Shown here: positions 1 through 6,217 of the stretch, in pieces | Layout: every line of letters starts with the position of its first letter | Position numbering within the stretch: the stretch's first letter is position 1 | Assembly (NCBI GenBank): GCA_001771235.1 | Contig: METF01000130.1 | Coordinates: 1 to 14,074, forward strand | From: Candidatus Zhuqueibacterota bacterium RBG_16_48_16 | GTDB lineage: Bacteria; Zhuqueibacterota; Zhuqueibacteria; Residuimicrobiales; Sediminimicrobiaceae | Direction: 5' to 3' | Length of the DNA: 14,074 nucleotides | Translations under genes and position numbers: made by a program | Notes under the pieces: generated by a model | What the model was told of the DNA's origin: nothing | Database searches by the model: none | The model's input: the letters and a program-made list of their open reading frames with translations, nothing else

Positions 1-2
1 TT

Positions 3-65
3 ATTGGAATATTGATTGACCCATCAAGGTTTTATACACCTGTTCTTTTGAATGATAAGGAATAG
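3..65 (+). other. Possible 3' end of an upstream coding sequence
   Basis: From the window edge one plus-strand frame stays open for 20 codons (IGILIDPSRFYTPVLLNDKE) and stops at TAG 63-65. The other two plus frames stop within 18 bases. The peptide composition is plausible for a protein tail, but 20 codons prove little and I recognise no family. The rest of the stretch to 224 holds no gene that I can support. It is AT-rich and probably carries the promoter and leader of the transglycosylase gene, but I could not find a convincing -35/-10 pair. Confidence 0.2.
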
Positions 66-212
66 CAGGAAATTGATCAAGATCAAAATTCACGAAATGA
101 TTAATAAAACAGGAGAATCAAATTCACTCAAACGATGTTTTATGCATCCATAGCAAAGCCCGAACAAGGTACGCATCTTTTAGACAAGAAAAACAAGCAG
201 CATCACATCCAT

Positions 213-217
213 GGAGG
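213..217 (+). promoter_or_regulatory. Ribosome binding site fixing the transglycosylase start
   Basis: GGAGG lies 7 nt before ATG 225. The reading frame is open upstream to an ATG at 135, but that start has no Shine-Dalgarno sequence and would put 30 polar residues in front of the membrane segment. The start at 225 is therefore preferred. Confidence 0.75.
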
Positions 218-224
218 AATAAAA

Positions 225-908
225 ATGGGTCAAAGAGGGACGGTAATCGTAGCTATTATGATTGCTATTGTGGTTATTTCTTCCGCCTGCTTTTGGTCTT
301 TGAGCCATTCTAAAAAAGTCAATGACGGTTATACCGATAGAATAGCGTCAAGCCTGACACGATACGATAAGCTGTTAAGCATCGATGAGCAGCGGAGAAA
401 CAGTCTCAAGAAAATAACGGCCATCATAGCCCGTTATAATGCCAATATGGCCGAAGAGCAAAGGTCAGCCATTGCTAATGAAATCTATTTGATGTCAGAA
501 AAATATCCGAATCTTAATGTGGATTTTATTTGCGCCACAATCACCCATGAGAGTGCCAAAACCTGGGATGCCAAAGTCGTTTCCAGGGTCGGCGCCATGG
601 GACTGATGCAAATCATGCCGGCAACAGGGGCATTCCTGGCCGCTGAGGAAGGCATTCAATGGTCGACTGCCGAAGAGGTTCTTTTTCAGCCGATCTGCAA
701 CATTCGATTAGGATGCCGCTATTTAAATGGCCTGGTTGGCATGTATCAAGAGGACGGCGGCCTGGCGGCCTATAACGGCGGACCGAAACGAGCGGAAATG
801 TGGCTGGCCGCAAACAGGAACAACAATATCCTCTATCAGGAAACAAGAAATTATGTCCCGGCCGTATTAAAGCTGTACGACCAGTTTAAAGCGGACGAGA
901 CCTTGTAA
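225..908 (+). CDS. Membrane-anchored lytic transglycosylase (SLT domain)
   Basis: This is a 227-residue peptidoglycan lytic transglycosylase of the soluble-lytic-transglycosylase (goose-lysozyme-like) fold. Such enzymes cleave the MurNAc-GlcNAc bond in the periplasm and leave 1,6-anhydro-MurNAc ends. Residues 7-26 form a hydrophobic N-terminal segment (VIVAIMIAIVVISSACFW). It is read as an uncleaved anchor; the Cys at 22 hints at a lipoprotein, but the residues before it are a poor lipobox. Residues 30-95 look helical and charged. The SLT domain spans about 98-222, with the catalytic Glu109 in THES, the GAMGLMQIMP motif at 123-132, the C-x-IRLGCRYL segment at 158-167 and the AAYNGGP motif at 181-187. 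The gene stands alone: it has its own strong RBS and a terminator follows directly. Family assignment is secure; the physiological role (wall turnover or insertion of an envelope machine) is not shown by the context. Confidence 0.9.
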   Translation: MGQRGTVIVAIMIAIVVISSACFWSLSHSKKVNDGYTDRIASSLTRYDKLLSIDEQRRNSLKKITAIIARYNANMAEEQRSAIANEIYLMSEKYPNLNVDFICATITHESAKTWDAKVVSRVGAMGLMQIMPATGAFLAAEEGIQWSTAEEVLFQPICNIRLGCRYLNGLVGMYQEDGGLAAYNGGPKRAEMWLAANRNNNILYQETRNYVPAVLKLYDQFKADETL

Positions 909-915
909 ATTTTGG

Positions 916-943
916 AAAAGGCGGTTACAAACCGCCTTTTTTT
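916..943 (+). terminator. Rho-independent terminator of the transglycosylase gene
   Basis: An 11-bp perfect stem (AAAAGGCGGTT at 916-926, AACCGCCTTTT at 930-940) closes a 3-nt loop. It runs into a tract of seven T at 937-943. It begins 7 bases after the stop codon and separates this gene from hutH. Confidence 0.9.
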
Positions 944-1006
944 GTAACCACCAACGGGGTAAGCCGGGATGACTGTTTTAATAGCATCTCGAGTGCTACT
1001 AAACGC

Positions 1007-1040
1007 ATGGATGCATGACTGCATGCAATCATGCATCCAT
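1007..1040. repeat. 34-bp near-perfect palindrome in the hutH upstream region
   Basis: The arms ATGGATGCATGA (1007-1018) and TCATGCATCCAT (1029-1040) are perfect inverted copies. The 10 bases between them contain the palindrome TGCATGCA (1020-1027). The whole 34 bp is thus symmetric apart from one mismatched pair (C1019/A1028). It is rich in overlapping GCATG/ATGCAT units and has no T tract, so it is not a terminator. A smaller dyad (TAGCA 982-986, TGCTA 994-998 around CTCGAG) lies just upstream. It could be an operator for a dimeric regulator or a dispersed repeat; the sequence alone does not decide. The rest of 944-1180 holds no gene. Confidence 0.75.
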
Positions 1041-1125
1041 ACAGGAATACCTTTTTGATTCTATAATCAGCAATTTTTACCGCCATTTGTTGAGCGCATA
1101 CCTCATTATCCTCCCGAAAAACAGG

Positions 1126-1154
1126 TTGATTATTTGGTAAAATATCTTTACCAT
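1126..1154 (+). promoter_or_regulatory. Candidate sigma70-like promoter for hutH-guaB
   Basis: TTGATT (1126-1131) is separated by 17 bp from TACCAT (1149-1154), each matching four of six consensus positions. A transcript would start near 1161 and give a leader of about 20 nt. The spacer overlaps a 7-bp inverted repeat, TGGTAAA (1135-1141) and TTTACCA (1147-1153), which could be a regulator site. The match is weak and the call is tentative. Confidence 0.3.
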
Positions 1155-1180
1155 TTTCTCCACATTATCAGGATTTTATT

Positions 1181-2707
1181 ATGATGCCCATTGAGATAGA
1201 TGGCAGCTCATTAACATTAGACAGCATTTATAAAATCGCCCACAAAGGGGCAAAGCTCAAAATTACCGCGGAAGCGATCGAACGGATGCAAAACTCACGT
1301 GACTGCATTGATGAATTAATAGGTCGCGGAAATGTCATATATGGTGTCAATACGGGATTCGGCAAGCTTTCCAATATACTCATCCCTGCCGGCCAATTGG
1401 AAGAGCTGCAATTGAACCTTCTTTTAAGCCATGCCTGCGGCGTCGGTGATTATCTGCCGGAGTACATTGTGCGGGCGGTTATGGCACTGAAGGTAAACAG
1501 TTTGTGCAGAGGCTTTTCCGGTACCCGGCCGGAGTTGGCGAACATGTTGGTGGAGATGCTCAACCGCTCGATTATACCCGGCATCCCCGAAAAAGGTTCG
1601 GTCGGGGCCTCCGGCGACCTGGCGCCGTTGGCGCACATGAGTCTGGTCATGCTCGGTTTGGGCGAAGCATTTTTTAACAACCAAAAGCTACCCGGCAAAG
1701 AGGCGCTCAAGAAAGCCAGGCTACAGCCTTTCAAGCTCGCCGCAAAAGAGGGACTGGCGTTGATCAATGGCACGCAAGTTACCACGGCGATAGCTGCCAT
1801 CGCGCTCCTGCGAGCCATTCAGCTTGTCAAGATAGCGGACATTGCCGGCGCCCTCACCGTCGAAAGTCTGTTGCACTCCAAAGTGGCATTTGACGATCGC
1901 ATTCAAAAGGCGCGTGGATTTCCATGCCAAATCAAAGTCGGCCAAAACGTGCGCGCGCTTCTGGCGGACAGCGAGATCGTCGATTACCATAAGGATTGCG
2001 GCAAGGTTCAGGATGCTTATAGCTCGCGTTGCATTCCCCAGGTGCACGGAGCCGTCAGGCAGGCGCTCGAATTCGTCCAAAAAACGATTGAAACGGAGCT
2101 GAATGCCTGTACGGATAATCCCCTTGTTTTTTACGATGAGAAAGAGGTTTTATCAGGGGGGAATTTTCATGCCCAGCCCCTGTCGATTGCCTGTGACACG
2201 CTCGCCATTGCCATGGCGCAATTGGCAAACATTTCCGAGCGGCGGCTGGAAAATTTGATGGATCAGAATCAAAGCGGCTTGCCACCCTTTTTAGCCGTCG
2301 AAAGCGGAAAAAATTCGGGATACATGATCGCCCAGGTTACGGCCGCAGCACTGGTTTCGGAAAATAAAGTCCTCTGCCATCCCGCCTCGGTCGACTCCAT
2401 TCCAACTTCTGCCAACCAGGAAGACTTTGTGAGTATGGGCACGCACGCAGCGCGCAAGGCGCTGGAAGTTGTAGAAAATGTCGAGACGATCATTGGCATC
2501 GAGCTGCTTGCTGGATGCCAGGCTGTGGATTTCAGGAAAAATCTGCAACCCGGCAAGGGTACCGGGCCGGCGTATAAAACAATCCGACGATCTATTCCCT
2601 CAATGACGAAAGACAGGCTGCTGCAAAAGGACATTTCGCAAATTTGTGATCTCATCAGATCGGGCGACATTGTGCGCGCTGTCGAAAAAACAACAGGTCC
2701 ACTCTAA
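1181..2707 (+). CDS. hutH: Histidine ammonia-lyase
   Basis: This 508-residue enzyme removes ammonia from L-histidine to give trans-urocanate, the first step of histidine degradation, in the cytoplasm. Family length and motifs match. They include the Ala-Ser-Gly triad at 143-145 within GSVGASGDLAPLAH, which cyclises to the MIO electrophile; YGVNTGFG at 54-61; NGTQ at 196-199; YSSRCIPQVHG at 280-290; TDNPL at 311-315; SGGNFH at 325-330; and NQEDFVSMG at 412-420. The SH pair at 83-84 is the histidine-type specificity position in the aromatic amino acid lyase family, arguing against a phenylalanine or tyrosine lyase. The start is ATG 1181 with AGGA 1170-1173 seven bases upstream; ATG 1184 is an equally possible start. 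No hutU, hutI or hutG is present. guaB follows after 16 bp on the same strand, so the two probably share a transcript. Confidence 0.94.
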   Translation: MMPIEIDGSSLTLDSIYKIAHKGAKLKITAEAIERMQNSRDCIDELIGRGNVIYGVNTGFGKLSNILIPAGQLEELQLNLLLSHACGVGDYLPEYIVRAVMALKVNSLCRGFSGTRPELANMLVEMLNRSIIPGIPEKGSVGASGDLAPLAHMSLVMLGLGEAFFNNQKLPGKEALKKARLQPFKLAAKEGLALINGTQVTTAIAAIALLRAIQLVKIADIAGALTVESLLHSKVAFDDRIQKARGFPCQIKVGQNVRALLADSEIVDYHKDCGKVQDAYSSRCIPQVHGAVRQALEFVQKTIETELNACTDNPLVFYDEKEVLSGGNFHAQPLSIACDTLAIAMAQLANISERRLENLMDQNQSGLPPFLAVESGKNSGYMIAQVTAAALVSENKVLCHPASVDSIPTSANQEDFVSMGTHAARKALEVVENVETIIGIELLAGCQAVDFRKNLQPGKGTGPAYKTIRRSIPSMTKDRLLQKDISQICDLIRSGDIVRAVEKTTGPL

Positions 2708-2723
2708 TCGCAGGGAGAACAGC

Positions 2724-4190
2724 ATGGTTGTATTAGAAAAGGAAGGTTTGACCTTCGATGATGTATTGTTGGTTCCGAACAAGTCCGAAGTATTGCCAAA
2801 AGAAGTCGACATTAAAACAAGACTCACCACCAGGATATCGTTAAACATCCCCATCGTAAGCGCGGCCATGGATACGGTCACCGAATCGGAACAAGCCATG
2901 GCCCTGGCGAGAGTGGGCGGCATCGGCATTATCCATAAAAACATGACTATTGAAAACCAGGCGAATGAAGTCGATCGCGTGAAAAGATCGGAAAGCGGGA
3001 TGATTCTCAAGCCGATCACCCTGTCGCCGGACAGGAGGATTGCCGAAGCCTTTGATCTTATGGCCCGTTATCGAATCTCGGGAATCCCCATCGTCGAAGG
3101 CCAAAAGCTGGTCGGCATTTTGACCAACCGGGATCTTCGTTTTGAGACCGATCTGAACAAGCGTGTCTCATCGTTGATGACGAAAGAAAACCTGGTGACG
3201 GTGCCGCTTGGCACGTCGCTGGAAGAAGCTGAAAAAATTCTGCAAAAATACCGCATTGAGAAACTCCTTGTGGTGGACAAAGACAAGAGGCTGAAAGGTC
3301 TTATAACCGTCAAAGACATCCAGAATCGCAAGAGGTACCCGGATTCTTCCAAGGATCAACACGGACGGTTGGCGGTTGGCGCGGCCATTGGCGTGGCAAA
3401 GGACACGGCGGAAAGAGCCGCGGCGCTTGTGGATGCCGGGGTCGATTTGCTGGCGATAGATACGGCACATGGCCATTCCAAAGGCGTCTTTAAAACCATC
3501 GAGCTGGTCAAAAAAGCATTTCCGGATATTCAGCTTATGGCGGGGAACGTGGCCACGGCCGCTGGCGCAGCCGATCTCATTGCCGCGGGCGTGGATGCGG
3601 TAAAAGTGGGTATCGGCCCCGGTTCGATTTGCACGACGAGAATTATCGCCGGAATCGGTGTGCCACAGCTCACGGCCATCATGGATTGCGCAGAAATATG
3701 TACAAAGCACGATATTCCTCTCGTCGCCGACGGAGGCGTCAAACAAAGCGGCGATATCGCCAAAGCCCTGGCCGCCGGAGCCGATTCGGTCATGCTCGGC
3801 AGCCTATTAGCCGGGACCGAGGAAAGCCCTGGCGAAACCATTTTTTATGAAGGCCGCAGCTATAAAGTTTACCGTGCCATGGGCTCCCTGGGCGCCATGC
3901 GCGCCGGTCGCGGCGACAGGTATTTTCAAGAGGGGGAAACCGATCTTAAAAAATTGGTGCCCGAAGGCATTGAAGGGCGGGTACCGCACCGCGGTAAGCT
4001 CTCTGAGGTGATTTACCAGCTCGTCGGCGGCTTGAGAGCGGCCATGGGCTACTGTGGAGCAGCAACCATACAAGAGCTTAAAGAAAAATCCCAGTTTATA
4101 AAAATTACCCAGGCGGGTTTACACGAAAGCCATCCCCACGATGTGATCATTACCAAAGAAGCCCCCAATTATATGATCCAGGGCAAATGA
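2724..4190 (+). CDS. guaB: Inosine-5'-monophosphate dehydrogenase
   Basis: This 488-residue enzyme oxidises IMP to XMP with NAD+, the committed step of guanine nucleotide synthesis. Seen in order are GLTFDDVLLVP at 8-18, two CBS domains at about 95-205 inserted in the TIM barrel, AIDTAHGHS at 244-252, the catalytic loop GPGSICTTRI with Cys303, the phosphate-binding VADGGV at 334-339, and the mobile flap with AMRAGRGDRYFQ at 391-402 (Arg399 and Tyr400). The start is ATG 2724 with GGGAG at 2713-2717, six bases away. The frame is open further upstream into the end of hutH, but the usual family length and N-terminal motif fix the start here. The gap from hutH is 16 bp. guaA is not next to it. It converges on rpsT across 72 bp in which I see no convincing terminator. 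Confidence 0.97.
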   Translation: MVVLEKEGLTFDDVLLVPNKSEVLPKEVDIKTRLTTRISLNIPIVSAAMDTVTESEQAMALARVGGIGIIHKNMTIENQANEVDRVKRSESGMILKPITLSPDRRIAEAFDLMARYRISGIPIVEGQKLVGILTNRDLRFETDLNKRVSSLMTKENLVTVPLGTSLEEAEKILQKYRIEKLLVVDKDKRLKGLITVKDIQNRKRYPDSSKDQHGRLAVGAAIGVAKDTAERAAALVDAGVDLLAIDTAHGHSKGVFKTIELVKKAFPDIQLMAGNVATAAGAADLIAAGVDAVKVGIGPGSICTTRIIAGIGVPQLTAIMDCAEICTKHDIPLVADGGVKQSGDIAKALAAGADSVMLGSLLAGTEESPGETIFYEGRSYKVYRAMGSLGAMRAGRGDRYFQEGETDLKKLVPEGIEGRVPHRGKLSEVIYQLVGGLRAAMGYCGAATIQELKEKSQFIKITQAGLHESHPHDVIITKEAPNYMIQGK

Positions 4191-4262
4191 CGATACGGAT
4201 GAAAAAACCGAAAAAATCCTGCCAAAAGGAAAATATGCTATCCCCGTCCCTAATGAGAAGCG

Positions 4263-4517
4263 TTATTTGAGATTATTGACGACAGCCGCTAATCTTGATT
4301 TTTGGTTCGCAGCCTTGTTTTTGTGAATGATCCCCTTATCTGCAAATTTATCCAGCTTGCTGGATACAACTCGATATAATGCTTCAGCCTCTTCTTTGAC
4401 TGTAGCAGCTCGGACTTTTTTTATCTCCGTTTTTAGAATCGATAAATATTTTCGATTTTTCTGATAGTCTCGAGTATTGGTGCTGATTCTTTTAACCGCT
4501 GATTTGTGATGTGCCAT
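4263..4517 (-). CDS. rpsT: 30S ribosomal protein S20
   Basis: This is an 84-residue, very basic, helical protein that binds the 5' domain and helix 44 region of 16S rRNA during small-subunit assembly. The family signature is clear: the start MAHHKSAVKRIST, a central KKVRAATVKEEAEALYRVVSSKLDK-type helix (split here only by description, residues about 34-58), and the conserved GIIHKNKAANQKSRLA at 62-77. The frame continues 15 codons upstream, but the start at 4517 has AAGGAAG about seven bases before it and gives the standard N-terminus. It is monocistronic as seen here, as rpsT commonly is. It lies on the opposite strand to both neighbours, convergent with guaB and divergent from the GNAT-like gene. 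Confidence 0.97.
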   Translation of the reverse strand: MAHHKSAVKRISTNTRDYQKNRKYLSILKTEIKKVRAATVKEEAEALYRVVSSKLDKFADKGIIHKNKAANQKSRLAAVVNNLK

Positions 4518-4551
4518 GCAACTGCTTCCTTTCTTTTTAATTAAGGCGCTA

Positions 4552-4580
4552 ATGATAAGCAAAAATAGCTAAAAAATCAA
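4552..4580 (-). promoter_or_regulatory. Candidate sigma70-like promoter of rpsT
   Basis: On the minus strand, TTGATT (plus-strand 4575-4580) and TATCAT (4552-4557) are separated by exactly 17 bp. They match the -35 and -10 consensus at four and five of six positions. Transcription would start near 4545, giving a leader of under 30 nt before the RBS and the start at 4517. Position and spacing are good; there is no experimental support. Confidence 0.5.
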
Positions 4581-4629
4581 CAAAAAACATCCGCTTGACA
4601 AATCGCCACCAAAATTGAGGAGAAAATTC

Positions 4630-5748
4630 ATGTCACTACGAATCGAGAAGGTGAATGACAAAAAATCTCTCAAGCAGTTTGTTCGTTTTCCCTGGAAGAT
4701 TTATAAAAATGATCCTTATTGGGTGCCGCCGATTATCAGCCAGGACCTGAAATTTTTGAATAAATCAAAGGGGGTGTTTTTCGCCTCGGGTGAAGCCGAT
4801 TATTTTTTGGCTTTTCGTGACAATGAGCCGGTGGGCCGTATCTCCGCCCAGGTCAATTTTCAGTACGAAAAATTCCACGACAGCGACACCGGATTTTTCG
4901 GCTTTTTCGAATGCATAAATGACCAGGAGACAGCCGATGCATTGTTTGCCGCTGCCCGGGATTGGCTGCTTGCGAAAAAGAAATCCAAAATGGTCGGCCC
5001 GATGAACTTTACTATTTACGATATTTGCGGCGTTTTGTACAAAGGCTTCGATTCAAGTCCCGTCATTCTTTTGGCCTATAATCCCGACTATTATAATGCC
5101 CTGCTGACAGGCGGGGGATTCCATAAATCCATCGACTGGTATGCGTTTATGGTCAACCGGGATGTAAAAATCAAGCCCTCTTTTTACAGAATAAAGGATC
5201 GCATCATACGCAGCAATGATCTCGAAATGAGAACCATCGACATGAAACGCCTCGACCGGGAGATAAAATATATCGGGGAAATTTTTAGCGATGCCTGGAT
5301 GGAAAACTGGGGACACGTTCCCCTGACCGATTCACAAATAAGGCAACTGGCCTCGGAGCTTAAACCGGTGGTGGTGCCGGAGCTGACCTTCCTGGCGTTT
5401 ATCAAAGAAAAATGTGTCGGTTTTTCTTTGACAATTAAAGATGCCAATCCGGCGATAAAAAAGGCAAACGGCAGGTTGTTGCCCTTTGGACTCGTGAAAA
5501 TCTTGCTGGAGCTGAAGAACATAAAACGCCTGAGAACCATTGCCATGGGCGTACTAAAAGAATACCGGCACCGCGGCATCGACATTGCCTTTTATGTCAA
5601 TACAATCGAACAGGGACGCAAGCTGAAGTATGAAGAGTCCGAGTGTTCGATCATTGTTGAAACCAATTCGCGTATGATCGGAGCCCTGGAAGACTTGCAG
5701 GCCAAACGTTATAAAACATACCGCATATATGAAAAGAACCTCATTTAA
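4630..5748 (+). CDS. GNAT-fold acyltransferase-like protein, YghO/BcerS-like
   Basis: This 372-residue protein has no signal peptide or membrane segment and is probably cytoplasmic. Its opening (KQFVRFPWKIYKNDPYWVPP, residues 15-34) and segments such as FLAFRDNEPVGRI (59-71), TGFFGFFECINDQE (87-100), MVGPMNFTIYDICG (121-134) and the NPDYYNALL stretch (151-159) are, from memory, typical of the YghO-like GNAT superfamily proteins. The bacterial ceramide synthase of Caulobacter is placed in the same broad family. A GNAT-like acyl-CoA loop may be the VLKEYRHRGI segment at 308-317. The substrate cannot be read from the sequence, and no sphingolipid gene (serine palmitoyltransferase, ceramide reductase) is nearby. 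The start is ATG 4630 with GAGGAG at 4617-4622, seven bases upstream; a TTG at 4615 in frame lies before that RBS and is rejected. It is divergent from rpsT. Confidence 0.7.
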   Translation: MSLRIEKVNDKKSLKQFVRFPWKIYKNDPYWVPPIISQDLKFLNKSKGVFFASGEADYFLAFRDNEPVGRISAQVNFQYEKFHDSDTGFFGFFECINDQETADALFAAARDWLLAKKKSKMVGPMNFTIYDICGVLYKGFDSSPVILLAYNPDYYNALLTGGGFHKSIDWYAFMVNRDVKIKPSFYRIKDRIIRSNDLEMRTIDMKRLDREIKYIGEIFSDAWMENWGHVPLTDSQIRQLASELKPVVVPELTFLAFIKEKCVGFSLTIKDANPAIKKANGRLLPFGLVKILLELKNIKRLRTIAMGVLKEYRHRGIDIAFYVNTIEQGRKLKYEESECSIIVETNSRMIGALEDLQAKRYKTYRIYEKNLI

Positions 5749-6217
5749 CTGAGCTTTGATTTACAGATTGTCCGTCCGAAATCCTATGAGTCATCTAAAC
5801 ACCCTGTGATACAGGTTACTGATTCCACCTTATCTAAAAATTAAATTGCCGAAAAAATAAGAAAAAGTAAAAAATTATCTTTCATATTATTAAAATAATA
5901 ATATATTTTGCGCTATAGCTTAATAGCGCCAATTGCTGTTGCAGGCATTTGGCGCTACTTTAATAATTTGAAAGCATCTTTGGCGGCAACCTGGTTAGGT
6001 TTAAAAAACCTTGGCAACTGTGTGGGGTGGCAACTTGGGGTTGTACAATACATTTCCGATGCTGATGAATATCCTGTGATACGGCTTAATTCCGATGCTC
6101 GCGGCGACGACTCTACCCCTTCGAAAAGATGACCCCCAAATAGGATTGGCTGGCCAATTCGACCTGATTCACTGATTAGGCTGCAACAAGAGTAACTGTC
6201 GAATCAAAGCTACAATC
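5749..6217. other. 469-bp gene-free stretch with AT-rich segment and inverted repeats
   Basis: I see no supportable gene here. A frame from TTG 5908 to 6132 (74 codons) lacks an RBS and resembles nothing known to me. From 5815 to 5909 the DNA is very AT-rich. It contains a 7-bp dyad (TATTATT 5885-5891, AATAATA 5894-5900) and a possible -10 TATATT (5902-5907) without a good -35. After it come GCGCTAT/ATAGCGC (5910-5916, 5923-5929), GCGCCA/TGGCGC (5926-5931, 5950-5955) and AGGTTT/AAACCT (5997-6002, 6006-6011). Two 10-bp direct repeats occur: CCTGTGATAC (5803, 6073) and TTCCGATGCT (6054, 6090). It could be a long leader of the receptor gene or a small RNA. I could not match it to a known riboswitch. 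Confidence 0.4.

Noticed and set aside
135..224. Longer transglycosylase starting at ATG 135
   Set aside because: There is no RBS at 135, and a strong GGAGG is correctly spaced for ATG 225, which directly precedes the membrane segment.
2646..2723. Longer guaB start inside the hutH coding end
   Set aside because: The first 26 codons are the out-of-frame hutH tail. ATG 2724 has an RBS and gives the usual IMP dehydrogenase N-terminus and length.
4595..4600. Perfect -35 hexamer TTGACA upstream of the GNAT-like gene
   Set aside because: No -10 sequence lies 16-18 bp downstream; that position holds the RBS.
5908..6132. 74-codon plus-strand frame between the GNAT-like and receptor genes
   Set aside because: TTG start, no RBS, no recognisable motif, and it overlaps the inverted repeats. 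It is more likely non-coding.
5749..6217. Cobalamin, TPP or similar riboswitch, or a tRNA
   Set aside because: I looked for the cobalamin riboswitch core, TPP-box sequences and a tRNA T-loop and found none.
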